A stretch of 64,000 bases of DNA from Enterobacter soli ATCC BAA-2102 (lineage in GTDB: Bacteria; Pseudomonadota; Gammaproteobacteria; Enterobacterales; Enterobacteriaceae), in assembly GCF_001654845.1 (NCBI RefSeq), contig NZ_LXES01000030.1, forward strand, positions 20,506 through 84,505, given 5' to 3'. This document shows, in pieces, positions 1 through 13,419 of the stretch. A program made the translations under genes and the position numbers. The notes beneath the pieces were generated by a model. It was not told where the DNA came from, ran no database searches, and saw only the letters and a list, made by a program, of their open reading frames with translations. How positions within the stretch are numbered: the first letter of the stretch is position 1; each line of letters begins with the position of its first letter.

Positions 1-1618
1 CATCAAGAGGCTTAACAAAACGCATATCCACCAGGGTGGCATTCAGCGTTTCGGCAACCTTAGCAGCTTCCGGCATCAGTGTACCGAAGTTCAGAATCGC
101 CACTTTTTCACCGCGACGTTTCACCAGACCTTTGCCAATGGTCAGTTTTTCCAGCGGTTGCAGCTCCACGCCCACTGCGTTGCCGCGCGGGTAGCGAACG
201 GCACTTGGGCCATCCTGATAGTGGTAGCCGGTAAACAGCATCTGGCGACATTCGTTTTCGTCGCTTGGGGTCATGATAACCATGTCCGGGATGCAGCGCA
301 GGAAGGAGAGGTCAAATGCCCCCTGATGCGTCTGCCCGTCGGCCCCAACAATCCCTGCGCGGTCGATGGCGAACAGCACCGGCAGTTTCTGGATGGCGAC
401 GTCATGGATCACCTGGTCATAGGCTCGTTGCAGGAAGGTGGAGTAAATCGCGACAACCGGTTTGTAGCCGCCGATCGCCAGCCCTGCCGCGAACGTCACC
501 GCGTGTTGTTCCGCAATCGCAACGTCGAAATACTGGTCAGGGTATTTTTTCGAAAACTCCACCATGCCAGAGCCTTCGCGCATGGCCGGGGTGATGGCCA
601 TCAGCTTGTTATCTTTGGCCGCCGTTTCGCACAGCCAGTCGCCGAAGATTTTTGAATAGCTCGGCATCCCGCCGCTGCTTTTTGGCAGGCAGCCGCTGGT
701 TGGGTCAAACTTCGGTACCGCGTGGAAGGTAATTGGATCTTTTTCCGCAGGTTCGTAACCACGCCCTTTTTTGGTCATGATGTGCAGGAACTGCGGGCCT
801 TTCAGGTCGCGCATGTTCTTGAGTGTGGACACCAGCCCCAGAACGTCGTGGCCGTCGACCGGGCCGATATAGTTAAAGCCCAGCTCTTCAAACAGCGTGC
901 CAGGCACAACCATGCCTTTGATATGTTCTTCGGTACGTTTGAGCAGCTCTTTGATTGGCGGAACGCCAGAGAAGACTTTTTTACCACCTTCGCGAAGCGT
1001 GGAGTACAGCTTGCCGGAGAGCAACTGCGCCAGGTGGTTATTCAGCGCGCCAACGTTCTCCGAGATGGACATCTCGTTGTCGTTGAGAATAACCAGCATG
1101 TCCGGTTTGATATCACCCGCATGGTTCATGGCTTCAAACGCCATACCGGCGGTGATCGCCCCGTCGCCAATCACGCAGACGGTGCGGCGCTGCTTGTTCT
1201 CTTTTTCGGCAGCGACAGCAATACCGATACCCGCAGAAATGGAGGTAGAAGAGTGGCCGACGCTTAATACATCGAATTCGCTCTCTCCGCGCCACGGGAA
1301 CGGATGCAGGCCGCCTTTCTGGCGAATAGTGCCAATCTTATCGCGACGGCCGGTCAGAATTTTGTGCGGATATGCCTGGTGACCCACGTCCCAGATTAAC
1401 TGATCAAACGGCGTGTTATAGACGTAATGCAGCGCCACGGTCAGTTCAACCGTGCCAAGCCCGGAGGCGAAATGGCCGCTGGAGCGGCTAACGCTGTCGA
1501 GCAGGTAGCGACGCAGTTCGTCGCACAATTTCGGCAGGCTCTCTTTCGGCAACAGGCGCAACTCCTGAGTGGAGTCAACTAACGCCAGTGTCGGGTATTT
1601 GGCAATATCAAAACTCAT
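1..1618 (-). CDS. dxs: 1-deoxy-D-xylulose-5-phosphate synthase, C-terminal end cut by window edge
   Basis: Thiamine-diphosphate enzyme that joins pyruvate and glyceraldehyde 3-phosphate to make DXP, the first step of the MEP isoprenoid pathway and a feed into thiamine and pyridoxal synthesis. The start [16 protein letters not shown] lies at 1618. About 539 of the usual 620 codons are present, and the frame is open to base 1. The ThDP-binding GDG...LNDNE motif lies near 1065-1190 and the catalytic segment [13 protein letters not shown] near 488-526. Only the last part of the transketolase C domain is missing. It is the distal gene of xseB-ispA-dxs, 24 bases after ispA, so it is probably co-transcribed with them. 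Confidence 0.97.
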   Translation of the reverse strand, partial: MSFDIAKYPTLALVDSTQELRLLPKESLPKLCDELRRYLLDSVSRSSGHFASGLGTVELTVALHYVYNTPFDQLIWDVGHQAYPHKILTGRRDKIGTIRQKGGLHPFPWRGESEFDVLSVGHSSTSISAGIGIAVAAEKENKQRRTVCVIGDGAITAGMAFEAMNHAGDIKPDMLVILNDNEMSISENVGALNNHLAQLLSGKLYSTLREGGKKVFSGVPPIKELLKRTEEHIKGMVVPGTLFEELGFNYIGPVDGHDVLGLVSTLKNMRDLKGPQFLHIMTKKGRGYEPAEKDPITFHAVPKFDPTSGCLPKSSGGMPSYSKIFGDWLCETAAKDNKLMAITPAMREGSGMVEFSKKYPDQYFDVAIAEQHAVTFAAGLAIGGYKPVVAIYSTFLQRAYDQVIHDVAIQKLPVLFAIDRAGIVGADGQTHQGAFDLSFLRCIPDMVIMTPSDENECRQMLFTGYHYQDGPSAVRYPRGNAVGVELQPLEKLTIGKGLVKRRGEKVAILNFGTLMPEAAKVAETLNATLVDMRFVKPLD

Positions 1619-1642
1619 CAAAGGCTCATCGAGATATATAGT

Positions 1643-2542
1643 TTATTTATCACGCTGGATTATATAGTCCGCTAGCGCTTCCAGTGCCGAGGTATCCAGT
1701 GATTGCGCGGCCAGTTGATTCAGTGACTGGCGGGCATCATCAATCAGGTCCCGGGCTTTTCGTTGGGCTTGCTCAAGGCCCAGAAGGGCGGGATAGGTGC
1801 TTTTGCCAAGCTGCTGATCGGCACCCTGACGTTTACCCAATGTTGCAGTATCGCCCACCACATCCAGAATGTCATCCTGAACCTGGAACGCCAGACCGAT
1901 ACTTTCTGCGTATCTGTCCAGAATCGGCAGGGCTTTGCGTCCCTGTTCACCCGCACTCAGCGCGCCCAGACGAACGGCTGCGCGAATTAACGCACCCGTT
2001 TTGTGGCGGTGAATACGCTCAAGCTGTTCCAGATTAACCTGACGTCCTTCGGCCTCAAGATCCAGCGCTTGTCCGCCGCACATCCCTGCAACGCCACTGG
2101 CCATGGCCAGTTCGGAAACCATTGCCAGGCGATCGCGATCGGCCACTTCGGCCATTGGCGCATCGCTTAAAATCGAAAATGCCAGCGTTTGCAGGGCATC
2201 GCCTGCCAGAATGGCATTCGCTTCGCCAAACTTGATGTGGCAGGTTGGCTGACCACGACGCAAATCGTCGTCGTCCATGGCCGGCAAATCATCATGGATC
2301 AGCGAATAAGCGTGGATGCATTCCACGGCGGCTGCCGGCGCATCCAGGGTGTTTTCGCTGATGCCAAACATCTTTCCGGTGGCGTAGACCAGGAACGGGC
2401 GCAGGCGCTTTCCACCCAAGAGTGCGCCATAGTGCATGGCCTCAACCAGTGGAGTGTTCTGAAAAGGCTGCGGCTCAATAAAGCGGCGCAACGCATCGTT
2501 GGCACGCACAACGCACGCCTGAAGCTGTGTGGAAAAAACCAT
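1643..2542 (-). CDS. ispA: Farnesyl diphosphate synthase (geranyltranstransferase)
   Basis: Condenses IPP with DMAPP and then with GPP to give farnesyl diphosphate, the precursor of undecaprenyl phosphate and quinone side chains. The protein has 299 residues, the family's usual length. It carries the first aspartate-rich motif DDLPAMDDDDLRRG near residue 84, the second motif DDILDVVGD near residue 224, and the GGKRLRP substrate loop near residue 43. Its start codon directly abuts the xseB stop codon with no bases between, which indicates translational coupling. It sits upstream of dxs, so two steps of isoprenoid synthesis share one transcript. Confidence 0.97.
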   Translation of the reverse strand: MVFSTQLQACVVRANDALRRFIEPQPFQNTPLVEAMHYGALLGGKRLRPFLVYATGKMFGISENTLDAPAAAVECIHAYSLIHDDLPAMDDDDLRRGQPTCHIKFGEANAILAGDALQTLAFSILSDAPMAEVADRDRLAMVSELAMASGVAGMCGGQALDLEAEGRQVNLEQLERIHRHKTGALIRAAVRLGALSAGEQGRKALPILDRYAESIGLAFQVQDDILDVVGDTATLGKRQGADQQLGKSTYPALLGLEQAQRKARDLIDDARQSLNQLAAQSLDTSALEALADYIIQRDK

Positions 2543-2785
2543 TTACTCGGCGTCCGGTGTGAAAGGTGTTGTCGCGGCGTCTTCGGCTTCGGAGAGCAGG
2601 ATCTGCACGCGCTGCTCAGCCTGTTGTAATTTAATCTGCCCCTGGCGTGCGAGCTGCACCCCACGTTCAAATTCGTTAAGTGCGTCTTCCAGCGGCAGAT
2701 CGCCACTCTCAAGACGGGTGACAATTTGCTCCAGTTCACTCAGCGCAGTTTCGAAACTGGCCGGTGCGTCATTTTTCTTCGGCAT
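2543..2785 (-). CDS. xseB: Exodeoxyribonuclease VII small subunit
   Basis: Small subunit of exonuclease VII, which degrades single-stranded DNA in both directions. Several copies bind each XseA subunit. The protein has 80 residues, the usual length, and contains the typical helical hairpin [19 protein letters not shown] followed by [20 protein letters not shown]. It is first in the xseB-ispA-dxs operon. The 194-base gap to the divergent thiI gene should hold promoters for both directions. Confidence 0.96.
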   Translation of the reverse strand: MPKKNDAPASFETALSELEQIVTRLESGDLPLEDALNEFERGVQLARQGQIKLQQAEQRVQILLSEAEDAATTPFTPDAE

Positions 2786-2979
2786 AGTGAATGTCTGACT
2801 CTCATATTTTCTGCCCTGTCATGGTAACGGACTCGGGCGGATAAGCAAATAACGCGCAATGTGCACAGGAGCCGCGCGATGGTGGTATACTTGCGCGCCT
2901 GGATGCAGCCTTCGGTATAGGGGCTGTTGTACTTTTCCATTACAAGCCTTAATAAGCTTGCCTAAGAAACATTGCCGCC

Positions 2980-4428
2980 ATGAAGTTTATCATTAAATTG
3001 TTCCCTGAAATCACTATCAAAAGCCAATCTGTGCGTTTGCGCTTTATTAAAATTTTGACCGGGAACATCCGTAACGTTCTGAAGCATTATGACGAAACGC
3101 TGGCCGTTGTTCGTCACTGGGATCACGTTGAAGTTCGCGCCAAAGACGAAAACAAACGTCTTGATATCCGCGATGCGCTGACCCGTATCCCGGGGATCCA
3201 CCATATTCTGGAAGTGGAAGATGTCCCGTTCACCGACATGCACGACATCTTCGAAAAAGCGCTGGTGCAGTACCGCGACCAGATCGAAGGTAAAACCTTC
3301 TGCGTTCGCGTGAAGCGTCGTGGCAAACACGAATTCAGCTCGATTGAAGTGGAACGTTACGTGGGGGGTGGCCTGAACCAGCACGTTGAGACTGCGCGCG
3401 TGCGCCTGACCAACCCGGACGTGACCGTTAACCTGGAGATCGAAAACGATCGCCTGTTGCTGGTGAAAGGCCGCTACGAAGGTATCGGCGGCTTCCCGAT
3501 CGGGACGCAGGAAGATGTGTTGTCCCTGATTTCCGGCGGTTTTGACTCCGGTGTTTCCAGCTACATGCTGATGCGCCGTGGCTGCCGCGTTCACTACTGC
3601 TTCTTTAACCTTGGCGGCGCGGCGCATGAGATCGGTGTCCGTCAGGTGGCACATTACCTGTGGAACCGCTTCGGCAGCTCGCATCGCGTGCGTTTTGTCG
3701 CGATCAACTTTGAGCCGGTGGTTGGCGAAATTCTCGAAAAAGTGGACGACGGTCAGATGGGCGTGGTGCTGAAGCGTATGATGGTACGCGCAGCGTCCAG
3801 AGTGGCGGAGCGTTATGGCGTGCAGGCGCTGGTGACTGGTGAAGCGCTGGGCCAGGTGTCCAGCCAGACGCTGACCAACCTGCGTCTTATCGACAACGTG
3901 TCTGATACCCTGATCCTGCGTCCGCTGATCTCTCACGATAAAGAACACATCATCGATCTGGCACGCGAAATCGGCACCGAAGATTTTGCCCGCACTATGC
4001 CGGAATACTGTGGCGTTATCTCAAAAAGCCCAACGGTAAAAGCGGTGAAGGCGAAGATCGAAGCGGAAGAAGAGAACTTCGATTTCGCTATTCTGGAGAA
4101 GGTGGTGGCGGAAGCGTCCAACATCGATATCCGCGAGATTGCCCAGCAGACCCAGCAGGAAGTGGTTGAAGTTGAAACCGTCAGCGGTTTTGGCGCCAAC
4201 GATGCGATTCTGGATATCCGTTCTGTTGATGAGCAGGATGATAAGCCGCTGAAAGTTGACGGTGTGGAAGTGGTTTCCCTGCCGTTCTACAAGCTGAGCA
4301 CGAAGTTTGGTGACCTCGACCAGAGCAAAACGTATCTGCTGTGGTGTGAACGAGGGGTGATGAGCCGCTTGCAGGCGCTGTATCTGCGCGAGCAGGGCTT
4401 TGCTAACGTGAAGGTGTACCGCCCGTAG
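2980..4428 (+). CDS. thiI: tRNA 4-thiouridine synthase / thiazole sulfur transfer protein
   Basis: Adenylates U8 of tRNA and transfers sulfur from the IscS persulfide, giving 4-thiouridine. It also supplies sulfur for the thiamine thiazole via ThiS. The protein has 482 residues, as in E. coli. Visible are an N-terminal ferredoxin-like and THUMP region (about 1-165), the PP-loop SGGFDSG near residue 184, Cys344 in [11 protein letters not shown], and the C-terminal rhodanese domain whose catalytic Cys456 lies in [10 protein letters not shown]. It is transcribed divergently from xseB. A palindromic repeat and a bidirectional terminator follow it. Confidence 0.97.
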   Translation: MKFIIKLFPEITIKSQSVRLRFIKILTGNIRNVLKHYDETLAVVRHWDHVEVRAKDENKRLDIRDALTRIPGIHHILEVEDVPFTDMHDIFEKALVQYRDQIEGKTFCVRVKRRGKHEFSSIEVERYVGGGLNQHVETARVRLTNPDVTVNLEIENDRLLLVKGRYEGIGGFPIGTQEDVLSLISGGFDSGVSSYMLMRRGCRVHYCFFNLGGAAHEIGVRQVAHYLWNRFGSSHRVRFVAINFEPVVGEILEKVDDGQMGVVLKRMMVRAASRVAERYGVQALVTGEALGQVSSQTLTNLRLIDNVSDTLILRPLISHDKEHIIDLAREIGTEDFARTMPEYCGVISKSPTVKAVKAKIEAEEENFDFAILEKVVAEASNIDIREIAQQTQQEVVEVETVSGFGANDAILDIRSVDEQDDKPLKVDGVEVVSLPFYKLSTKFGDLDQSKTYLLWCERGVMSRLQALYLREQGFANVKVYRP

Positions 4429-4442
4429 CGTTTTGTCGGGGA

Positions 4443-4492
4443 GTGCGGCCTGATGCCCTCACCCCGGCCCTCTCCCACGGGGAGAGGGAGAA
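4443..4492. repeat. REP-like palindromic intergenic element, copy A
   Basis: The sequence reads GCGGCCTGATGCCCTCACC, then the hairpin CCCTCTCCCACGGGGAGAGGG. The same unit appears in mirror orientation at 36810-36856, and a related hairpin at 63870-63892. All copies are intergenic. This matches the behaviour of REP or BIME-type elements. Confidence 0.7.
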
Positions 4493-4498
4493 CCCCTT

Positions 4499-4531
4499 AA
4501 AACGGCAACCTATACGGTTGCCGTTTTGCTT
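4499..4531. terminator. Bidirectional terminator between thiI and yajL
   Basis: The stem AAAACGGCAACC / CGGTTGCCGTTTT with a short TA-rich loop has A and T tracts on both sides. It can therefore end thiI on the plus strand and yajL on the minus strand. The same stem follows amtB. Confidence 0.85.
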
Positions 4532-5122
4532 TTATTCGTAGTAATTATAAATCCCCGCCGGCATGACCAGCGACGACGCGACCTCGTATGCTTTTTCACG
4601 CCCGACCAGCAGGTCGATAATCTTCAGTGCAAAATCAATCGCGGTTCCCGGCCCCTGGCTGGTGAGCAGGTTGACGCGCGGATCCCAGACCACGCGTTTA
4701 TCGACCCACTGGTCTTCCGGAATACGGTCTTTCAGCGTCGGGAAACCGGTCATATTGCCGATCGGGAAAATATCGTGCGGCACCAGCACCGTTGCGGCCG
4801 CGGCGCAAATTGTGGCGACGATACGGCCAGAGAGGTGAAACTGCCTGACCGTTTCGACGAGCAGTGGGCTGTCGCGAAAACACTCTGCGCCCTTCAGGCC
4901 GCCGGGCAGAACGATAATGTCGTAATCACCGTCAGCCACCTGTACCAGCGGGGCATCCGCAAGGATTTTCACCCCGCGTGAGCAGGTGATAGCCAGATTA
5001 CCGTCGCTGGCAACGCTCGCGGTGGTGACATTAATACCGCCACGTACCATCAGGTCGATGGTGGTGACGGCTTCCATTTCTTCGCTACCAGGGGCGAGGC
5101 ATACCAGTGCCGACGCGCTCAT
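4532..5122 (-). CDS. yajL: Protein/nucleic acid deglycase and oxidative-stress chaperone, DJ-1 family
   Basis: DJ-1/PfpI superfamily protein with reported chaperone and deglycase activity that protects thiol proteins under oxidative stress. The start [19 protein letters not shown] at 5122 gives 196 residues, as in E. coli. An upstream in-frame ATG at 5191 would add 23 residues but lies inside panE and is unlikely. The active-site Glu15 lies in APGSEE and the nucleophile Cys106 in ICAAAATVL, where E. coli has ICAAPATVL. Its first 38 bases overlap the end of panE, so the two are probably translationally coupled. Confidence 0.94.
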   Translation of the reverse strand: MSASALVCLAPGSEEMEAVTTIDLMVRGGINVTTASVASDGNLAITCSRGVKILADAPLVQVADGDYDIIVLPGGLKGAECFRDSPLLVETVRQFHLSGRIVATICAAAATVLVPHDIFPIGNMTGFPTLKDRIPEDQWVDKRVVWDPRVNLLTSQGPGTAIDFALKIIDLLVGREKAYEVASSLVMPAGIYNYYE

Positions 5123-5996
5123 ACTCACTCTCCTTACGTTTAACCAGGTCATACAGGCGGGCGTTTTCCGGTACGGCAATACCGTGCGCACGGGCGCGCT
5201 TTAACAGATACCCGGTGATGTAGTCTACCTCGGTGTGGCGCAACGCCCGAACGTCCTGCAACATCGAAGAGATATTTTCTGCCGTACTATCAATAACCTG
5301 CTCAACATAATAGCGTAAATCGTCTGCCGACGTGTGTAAGCCTTCACGTTCGATCACAGAGGCCACTTCAGCACACAGTGCGGCGACCTCTTGCGGATGG
5401 TTTTTTAGCTCGCCGTTAGGGCAATCCCACAGCGCCGTAAGTGGGTTAATGACGCAATTAACTGCCAGCTTGCGCCACAGCTGCGGGCGAATGTTGTTGT
5501 GCCAGGCGACGTCTGGCAGCACCTTTTGCAGAACATCAGCCAGATAACTGTAATCCCCATCCTGTTCGCGGGCCGGGCCAATATGGGTAACGCCGCTGGC
5601 GACATGCACAATGATATTGCCATCACGCCGTGCGGCATGAGTGGTTGTCGCCATCAGCAGCGGCTGCGGGATGCTTTTCAGCTCATCAATGGTTCCCATG
5701 CCGTTATGCAGCAGCAGAATGGGGGATGTCGGGGGCAGTTGCGCCGCCAGCGCTTTCACGGCATCCGACACCTGCCATGCTTTGAGCGTGACCAGCAGCA
5801 GGTCGCTTTGCGCCAAAAAATCAGGATCATTTGCAGTGAGTGATTCGTTAAAGATGCTTCCGTCTTCATCTATCAGGTTTACACTACAGTAGGGCTGGGG
5901 CACACGCAGCCAACCTTGTACCTCGTGTCCGTGTTTGCATAGTGCCGTCAGCCATAATTGACCAAGGGCTCCGCATCCGAGCACTGTAATTTTCAT
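5085..5996 (-). CDS. panE: 2-dehydropantoate 2-reductase (ketopantoate reductase)
   Basis: NADPH-dependent reduction of ketopantoate to pantoate, in pantothenate and coenzyme A synthesis. The protein has 303 residues, the family's length. The N-terminal Rossmann motif is GCGALG (residues 7-12). The catalytic lysine lies in [16 protein letters not shown] near residue 176, and the C-terminal helical domain carries [13 protein letters not shown]. The start is at 5996. Its 3' end overlaps yajL. The gap to the divergent yajQ gene is 124 bases. Confidence 0.96.
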   Translation of the reverse strand: MKITVLGCGALGQLWLTALCKHGHEVQGWLRVPQPYCSVNLIDEDGSIFNESLTANDPDFLAQSDLLLVTLKAWQVSDAVKALAAQLPPTSPILLLHNGMGTIDELKSIPQPLLMATTTHAARRDGNIIVHVASGVTHIGPAREQDGDYSYLADVLQKVLPDVAWHNNIRPQLWRKLAVNCVINPLTALWDCPNGELKNHPQEVAALCAEVASVIEREGLHTSADDLRYYVEQVIDSTAENISSMLQDVRALRHTEVDYITGYLLKRARAHGIAVPENARLYDLVKRKESEYERVGTGMPRPW

Positions 5997-6120
5997 TGTT
6001 CCTCCTCACCTGCAACTGCGCCAGGTGTTACGGCCTAAGTATAGCGCCGTCAGCTAAGCTTCTCGTTATGCCTCGTTGCGGGTATTATGCAACGCAACAA
6101 AAATGAAGGGAGAAGAAAAG

Positions 6121-6612
6121 ATGCCATCTTTCGATATTGTTTCCGAAGTTGATATCCAGGAAGTTCGTAACGGCGTTGATAACGCAAGCCGTGAAGTCGA
6201 GTCACGTTTTGATTTTCGTGGCGTTGAGGCGACTTTTGAGCTGAACGATGCAAATAAGACTATCAAGGTTCTGAGCGAGTCTGATTTCCAGGTCAATCAG
6301 CTGCTTGATATTCTGCGTGCCAAGTTGCTGAAACGCGGCATTGAAGGCGCGTCTCTTGATGTGCCAGAAGAGTTCGTGCATAGCGGTAAAACCTGGTTTG
6401 TTGAAACCAAACTGAAGCAGGGCATTGAGAGCGCGGTGCAGAAAAAGCTCGTTAAGCTCATCAAAGACAGCAAGCTGAAAGTGCAGGCGCAGATTCAGGG
6501 TGAAGAGATCCGTGTGACCGGGAAATCCCGTGACGATCTGCAATCCGTTATGGCGCTGGTTCGCGGCGGCGATCTGGGACAACCGTTCCAGTTTAAAAAC
6601 TTCCGCGATTAA
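6121..6612 (+). CDS. yajQ: YajQ family nucleotide-binding protein
   Basis: Small cytosolic protein of the UPF0234/YajQ family. It has two ferredoxin-like domains and is known to bind nucleotides; in some bacteria the family binds cyclic di-GMP. The start [11 protein letters not shown] at 6121 gives 163 residues, the E. coli length. It is preceded by the purine-rich AAGGGAGAAG, which favours it over an in-frame ATG at 6076. The gene appears monocistronic and ends at the terminator it shares with yajR. Confidence 0.94.
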   Translation: MPSFDIVSEVDIQEVRNGVDNASREVESRFDFRGVEATFELNDANKTIKVLSESDFQVNQLLDILRAKLLKRGIEGASLDVPEEFVHSGKTWFVETKLKQGIESAVQKKLVKLIKDSKLKVQAQIQGEEIRVTGKSRDDLQSVMALVRGGDLGQPFQFKNFRD

Positions 6613-6615
6613 GAC

Positions 6616-6645
6616 AAAAATGCCCGGTTAAACCGGGCATTTTTT
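6616..6645. terminator. Bidirectional terminator between yajQ and yajR
   Basis: AAAAATGCCCGG, loop TTAA, CCGGGCATTTTTT. The GC-rich stem has a T tract on either strand and serves two convergent genes. Confidence 0.9.
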
Positions 6646-8006
6646 CAGGCTTTCAACGCCTGCTCTACTTCAAAGCGGTTGGTCACTTTGCTGTCGATTT
6701 TGACATACGCACTGCGTTCATCCGGCACAATCATCACTTCGTTCACGCCGTCTGTGGCTTCCAGTCGCTGCTTCAGCGCATCGCTAATGTCAACGTCTTC
6801 CGGGATTTCTACACGCAGACTACTGACATAGCGTGGCTCTTTCATGGTACTGGCGACCAGTAGCCAGACCATTGCCAGCAGTGCGCCCGCCAGGAACACG
6901 GTTTGCGAATCAAACAGGCCATCCACCCAGCCGCCGAGCGAGCCGCCAATAGCGACGCCGATAAATTGGCTAGTGGAGTAAATACCCATTGCCGTGCCTT
7001 TATATCCCGCAGGGGACTCTTTGCTGATAAGCGAGGGCAGCAAGGCTTCCATCAGGTTAAATGCCAGGAAGAAGAGCTGAACGCCCGCCACCAGTTCCCA
7101 GAAGTGCGGACCGGAACCCCACAATACGATCTCCGCAATCAGCAGTAGCGCAACGCAGGCGAGAAATACGCGTTTCATCTTGCGCTTCACTTCGGCGTAA
7201 ATGATAAACGGCACCACGGAGACGAACGAAATCAGCATTGTCACCAGATAAATTTTCCAGTGCTCAGACGCCGGGAAACCCGCTGCCGCCAGTTGGCCGG
7301 GAAGGGCAACGAAGGTCGACATCAGCAGAATGTGCAGGCACATAATGCCAAAATTCAGCTTCAGCAGGCGCGGCTCGACAATGACTTTGCTAAAGCAGCC
7401 TTTGACCATGCCGGACTCGCGGTTCAGCACGTGGTTTTTGCTGTCCGGTACGACCCACAGCGTTAACGCAATGCCGATAGTCGCCAGAATGGCAATCATC
7501 CAGAACAGGGCATGAAGACCCAGTTGATGCGTAATGATCGGGCCGAGCACCATTGCAATCGCAAAGGTCACGCCAAAGCTCACGCCAATAAACGCCATGG
7601 CTTTGGTGCGGTTTTGTTCGCGGGTTAAATCCGACAGCAGCGCCATTACCGCGGCGGCAATCGCCCCGGAACCTTGCAACGCGCGGCCAAGAATAATGCC
7701 CCAGATAGAGTGGGAGAGGGCGGCTATTACGCTACCGAGCACAAAGACCAGCAGCCCGCCGACAATCAGCGGTTTACGACCTACGCGGTCAGAAAGCAGG
7801 CCAAAGGGGATCTGGAATACTGCCTGCGCTAAACCATAGATACCAATCGCCAGGCCAATCAGCGCTTCGCTGGCGCCTTGCAGTGCCATACCGTACGTGG
7901 TCAGAACAGGCAGGACCATAAACATGCCAAGCATCCGTAGCGAGAAAACAGTCCCTAAACCCCAGGTCGCGCGCAATTCGCCTGGCGTCATTTTATTATC
8001 GTTCAT
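6645..8006 (-). CDS. yajR: MFS transporter YajR
   Basis: Twelve-helix major facilitator superfamily transporter of the inner membrane with a soluble C-terminal ferredoxin-like (YAM) domain; its substrate is not established. The protein has 453 residues. The family motif A segment is FGLLSDRVGRKPLI near residue 70. The C-terminal domain covers about residues 385-453. I chose ATG at 8006 because GAGGTGG precedes it; a GTG six bases upstream (8012) lacks such a site. The gene stands between yajQ and the cyo operon with its own promoter space. Confidence 0.93.
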   Translation of the reverse strand: MNDNKMTPGELRATWGLGTVFSLRMLGMFMVLPVLTTYGMALQGASEALIGLAIGIYGLAQAVFQIPFGLLSDRVGRKPLIVGGLLVFVLGSVIAALSHSIWGIILGRALQGSGAIAAAVMALLSDLTREQNRTKAMAFIGVSFGVTFAIAMVLGPIITHQLGLHALFWMIAILATIGIALTLWVVPDSKNHVLNRESGMVKGCFSKVIVEPRLLKLNFGIMCLHILLMSTFVALPGQLAAAGFPASEHWKIYLVTMLISFVSVVPFIIYAEVKRKMKRVFLACVALLLIAEIVLWGSGPHFWELVAGVQLFFLAFNLMEALLPSLISKESPAGYKGTAMGIYSTSQFIGVAIGGSLGGWVDGLFDSQTVFLAGALLAMVWLLVASTMKEPRYVSSLRVEIPEDVDISDALKQRLEATDGVNEVMIVPDERSAYVKIDSKVTNRFEVEQALKA

Positions 8007-8110
8007 TACCACCTCAGTTCAAAAGCAGGCCATAGTGTAGTGCGGGGAAGGGGCGGGGTAAATAAAGGGTTATTTAACAAATATTACATGCGTTATTAAT
8101 AGATTCAGTA

Positions 8111-8142
8111 AATAAAAAAGGGTGCCGAAGCACCCCTTTATT
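8111..8142 (-). terminator. Terminator of the cyo operon
   Basis: Read on the minus strand: AAAGGGGTGC, TTCG tetraloop, GCACCCTTTTTT. It lies just beyond the cyoE stop codon. Confidence 0.88.
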
Positions 8143-8155
8143 CACTTGCTATGGC

Positions 8156-9043
8156 TTACCAGACGTAAGTCAGCAGATTGTGAGAATCTGGCACCATAAA
8201 GTCTACAGACATCATTACGGACAACGAGGTGATGGCAACGATTGAGAACACAAACAGTTTGCGCGCCCAGACTTTGTCATCTTCCACTTTGTAACCGCGC
8301 AGAGCCATACCGAGCCACCAGACGCTTACTGCGGCTGCCACCACCAGATATTTGTATCCAGCGTAACCGCCCAGAGAGAGCATCAGCGTCGCTACTGCGA
8401 AGGCAATGATGTACAGCGTGATATGGTTTTTAGCAACCGAGATGCCTTTCACGACCGGTAGTACCGGAATGTTCGCTGCCTGATAATCCTTGAAGCGGAA
8501 AATCGCAATGGCGTAGGAGTGCGGCATCTGCCACAGGCTAAAGATAGCCAGCAGGATCAGCGCACCGCTGTCGAACTCGTTCGTGACGGCACAGTAGCCA
8601 ATCACCGGCGGCGCAGCGCCGGAGAGAGAACCAATCAGCGTACCGTAGACGGAGTGACGTTTCATATACAGGCTGTAAACGCCCACATAAACCACGAACC
8701 CCATCACCCCCAGCCAGCAGGCCAGAGGGTTAGCACCAAACCACAGCAGCATAAAGCCAGCAATACCCAGCAAGGTGGCGTACACCAGCGAGACGGAAGG
8801 GGCGATCAGGCCTTTAACCAGCACCCGATTTTTAGTCCTTTCCATCTTCTTGTCGATATCCATGTCGATGTAGTTGTTAAATACACAACCGGACGCAACA
8901 ACCAGTGACACACCGACCAGCGTGTAGATAAAGAGGGTGTAATCAATGCTGCCCTTAGAGGCCAGCAGGAACCCTCCGATCACGGAGATCAGGTTGCCAA
9001 AGATGATGCCTGGTTTCGTTACTTGCAGGTATTGCTTAAACAT
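8156..9043 (-). CDS. cyoE: Protoheme IX farnesyltransferase (heme O synthase)
   Basis: Inner-membrane UbiA-family prenyltransferase that adds farnesyl to heme B to make heme O for cytochrome bo3. The start [17 protein letters not shown] at 9043 gives 295 residues. A longer frame from 9088 would run into cyoD and is rejected. The metal-binding prenyltransferase motif is [15 protein letters not shown] near residue 67. The second aspartate-rich loop lies in [15 protein letters not shown] near residue 190. It is the last gene of cyoABCDE. Confidence 0.96.
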   Translation of the reverse strand: MFKQYLQVTKPGIIFGNLISVIGGFLLASKGSIDYTLFIYTLVGVSLVVASGCVFNNYIDMDIDKKMERTKNRVLVKGLIAPSVSLVYATLLGIAGFMLLWFGANPLACWLGVMGFVVYVGVYSLYMKRHSVYGTLIGSLSGAAPPVIGYCAVTNEFDSGALILLAIFSLWQMPHSYAIAIFRFKDYQAANIPVLPVVKGISVAKNHITLYIIAFAVATLMLSLGGYAGYKYLVVAAAVSVWWLGMALRGYKVEDDKVWARKLFVFSIVAITSLSVMMSVDFMVPDSHNLLTYVW

Positions 9044-9054
9044 ACTCGCCGCTC

Positions 9055-9380
9055 TTAGTGAACCATCATGTTGTAGTTGAGGTTCCACATAATCCAGATG
9101 GAACCGACTACCAGGATAGCGATGATAATCACGGTAAAGATAAAGGCAGTCATATTCCAGCCTTCATCGGACTTGGTGTTCATGTGCAGGAAGCAAACCA
9201 GATGCACCAGAATCTGTACCACTGCGGTGACCAGGACAGTGCCCAGAATCGCCGCGTGAGAAGCAGAACCGCTCATCACCATCCAGAACGGGATAACCGT
9301 CAGGATGATCGACAGGATGAAACCTGTCATGTAGGTTTTTACGCTACCGTGGGAAGCGCCATGATCGGTTGAATGACTCA

Positions 9381-9381
<1 letters not shown>
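9055..9381 (-). CDS. cyoD: Cytochrome bo3 ubiquinol oxidase subunit IV
   Basis: Small three-helix membrane subunit of the bo3 oxidase, thought to help assemble the CuB/heme centre in subunit I. The start [20 protein letters not shown] at 9381 gives 108 residues (E. coli 109). The ATG overlaps the last base of the cyoC stop codon (TAATG), which signals coupling. Hydrophobic helices occupy about residues 18-36, 45-65 and 80-100. Confidence 0.96.
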
Positions 9382-12940
<3,559 letters not shown>

Positions 12941-13419
12941 TTAACGACCTCAATTCCACGGGAGTCTGGTGGCGTTTAAAGTGTGGGGGCATTTTACGGG
13001 AAGGTTACATTACTGTAAACATCATTAGGCCTGTGTCAGGAAGGTGTTACCGGGTTCTGCCGCACATGTCACAAGTGTTGCAAATTATGTCGGTTTTTAA
13101 GGCGAAAGCCGCGCGGCACGGGCGTTATAACGAAAGGACCCCCAAGCATACCCTAAAAGGGGCAATTGGTATAACCATTATCAAAAATATACAAATAATT
13201 AACAATTAATTATCAATAAAAAGACAACTGAAAAACGAAAATTCAATCTTTCAAATGCTGAATCGTTTAATGAAAAATAGCGCAGCGTAATGGGCTCCAA
13301 TAATTTCCAAATTCTATCCCGCACAAAACAACAAATATTTTTTTTGCCGGCTGGCGGTTATTTCACCGTTATAATTTCGCTTAGTGATTACAACGGGAAA
13401 TAACCTTTCGTTTTTTACT
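12941..13419 (-). promoter_or_regulatory. cyo operon upstream region, AT-rich
   Basis: This 479-base gap contains no convincing gene. The stretch 13160-13260 is very AT-rich, with an inverted repeat ATAATTAA / TTAATTAT at 13195-13213. TTAA-rich repeats resemble ArcA-type sites, in keeping with the known ArcA and FNR repression of cyo in E. coli. The promoter itself should lie in 12941-13060. No site can be fixed with certainty by eye. Confidence 0.45.

Noticed and set aside
2962..3948. Open frame of 328 codons antisense to thiI
   Set aside because: It lies opposite a clear, full-length thiI. The translation is rich in His, Gln and Val with no known motif, which is the usual shadow of a codon-biased gene.
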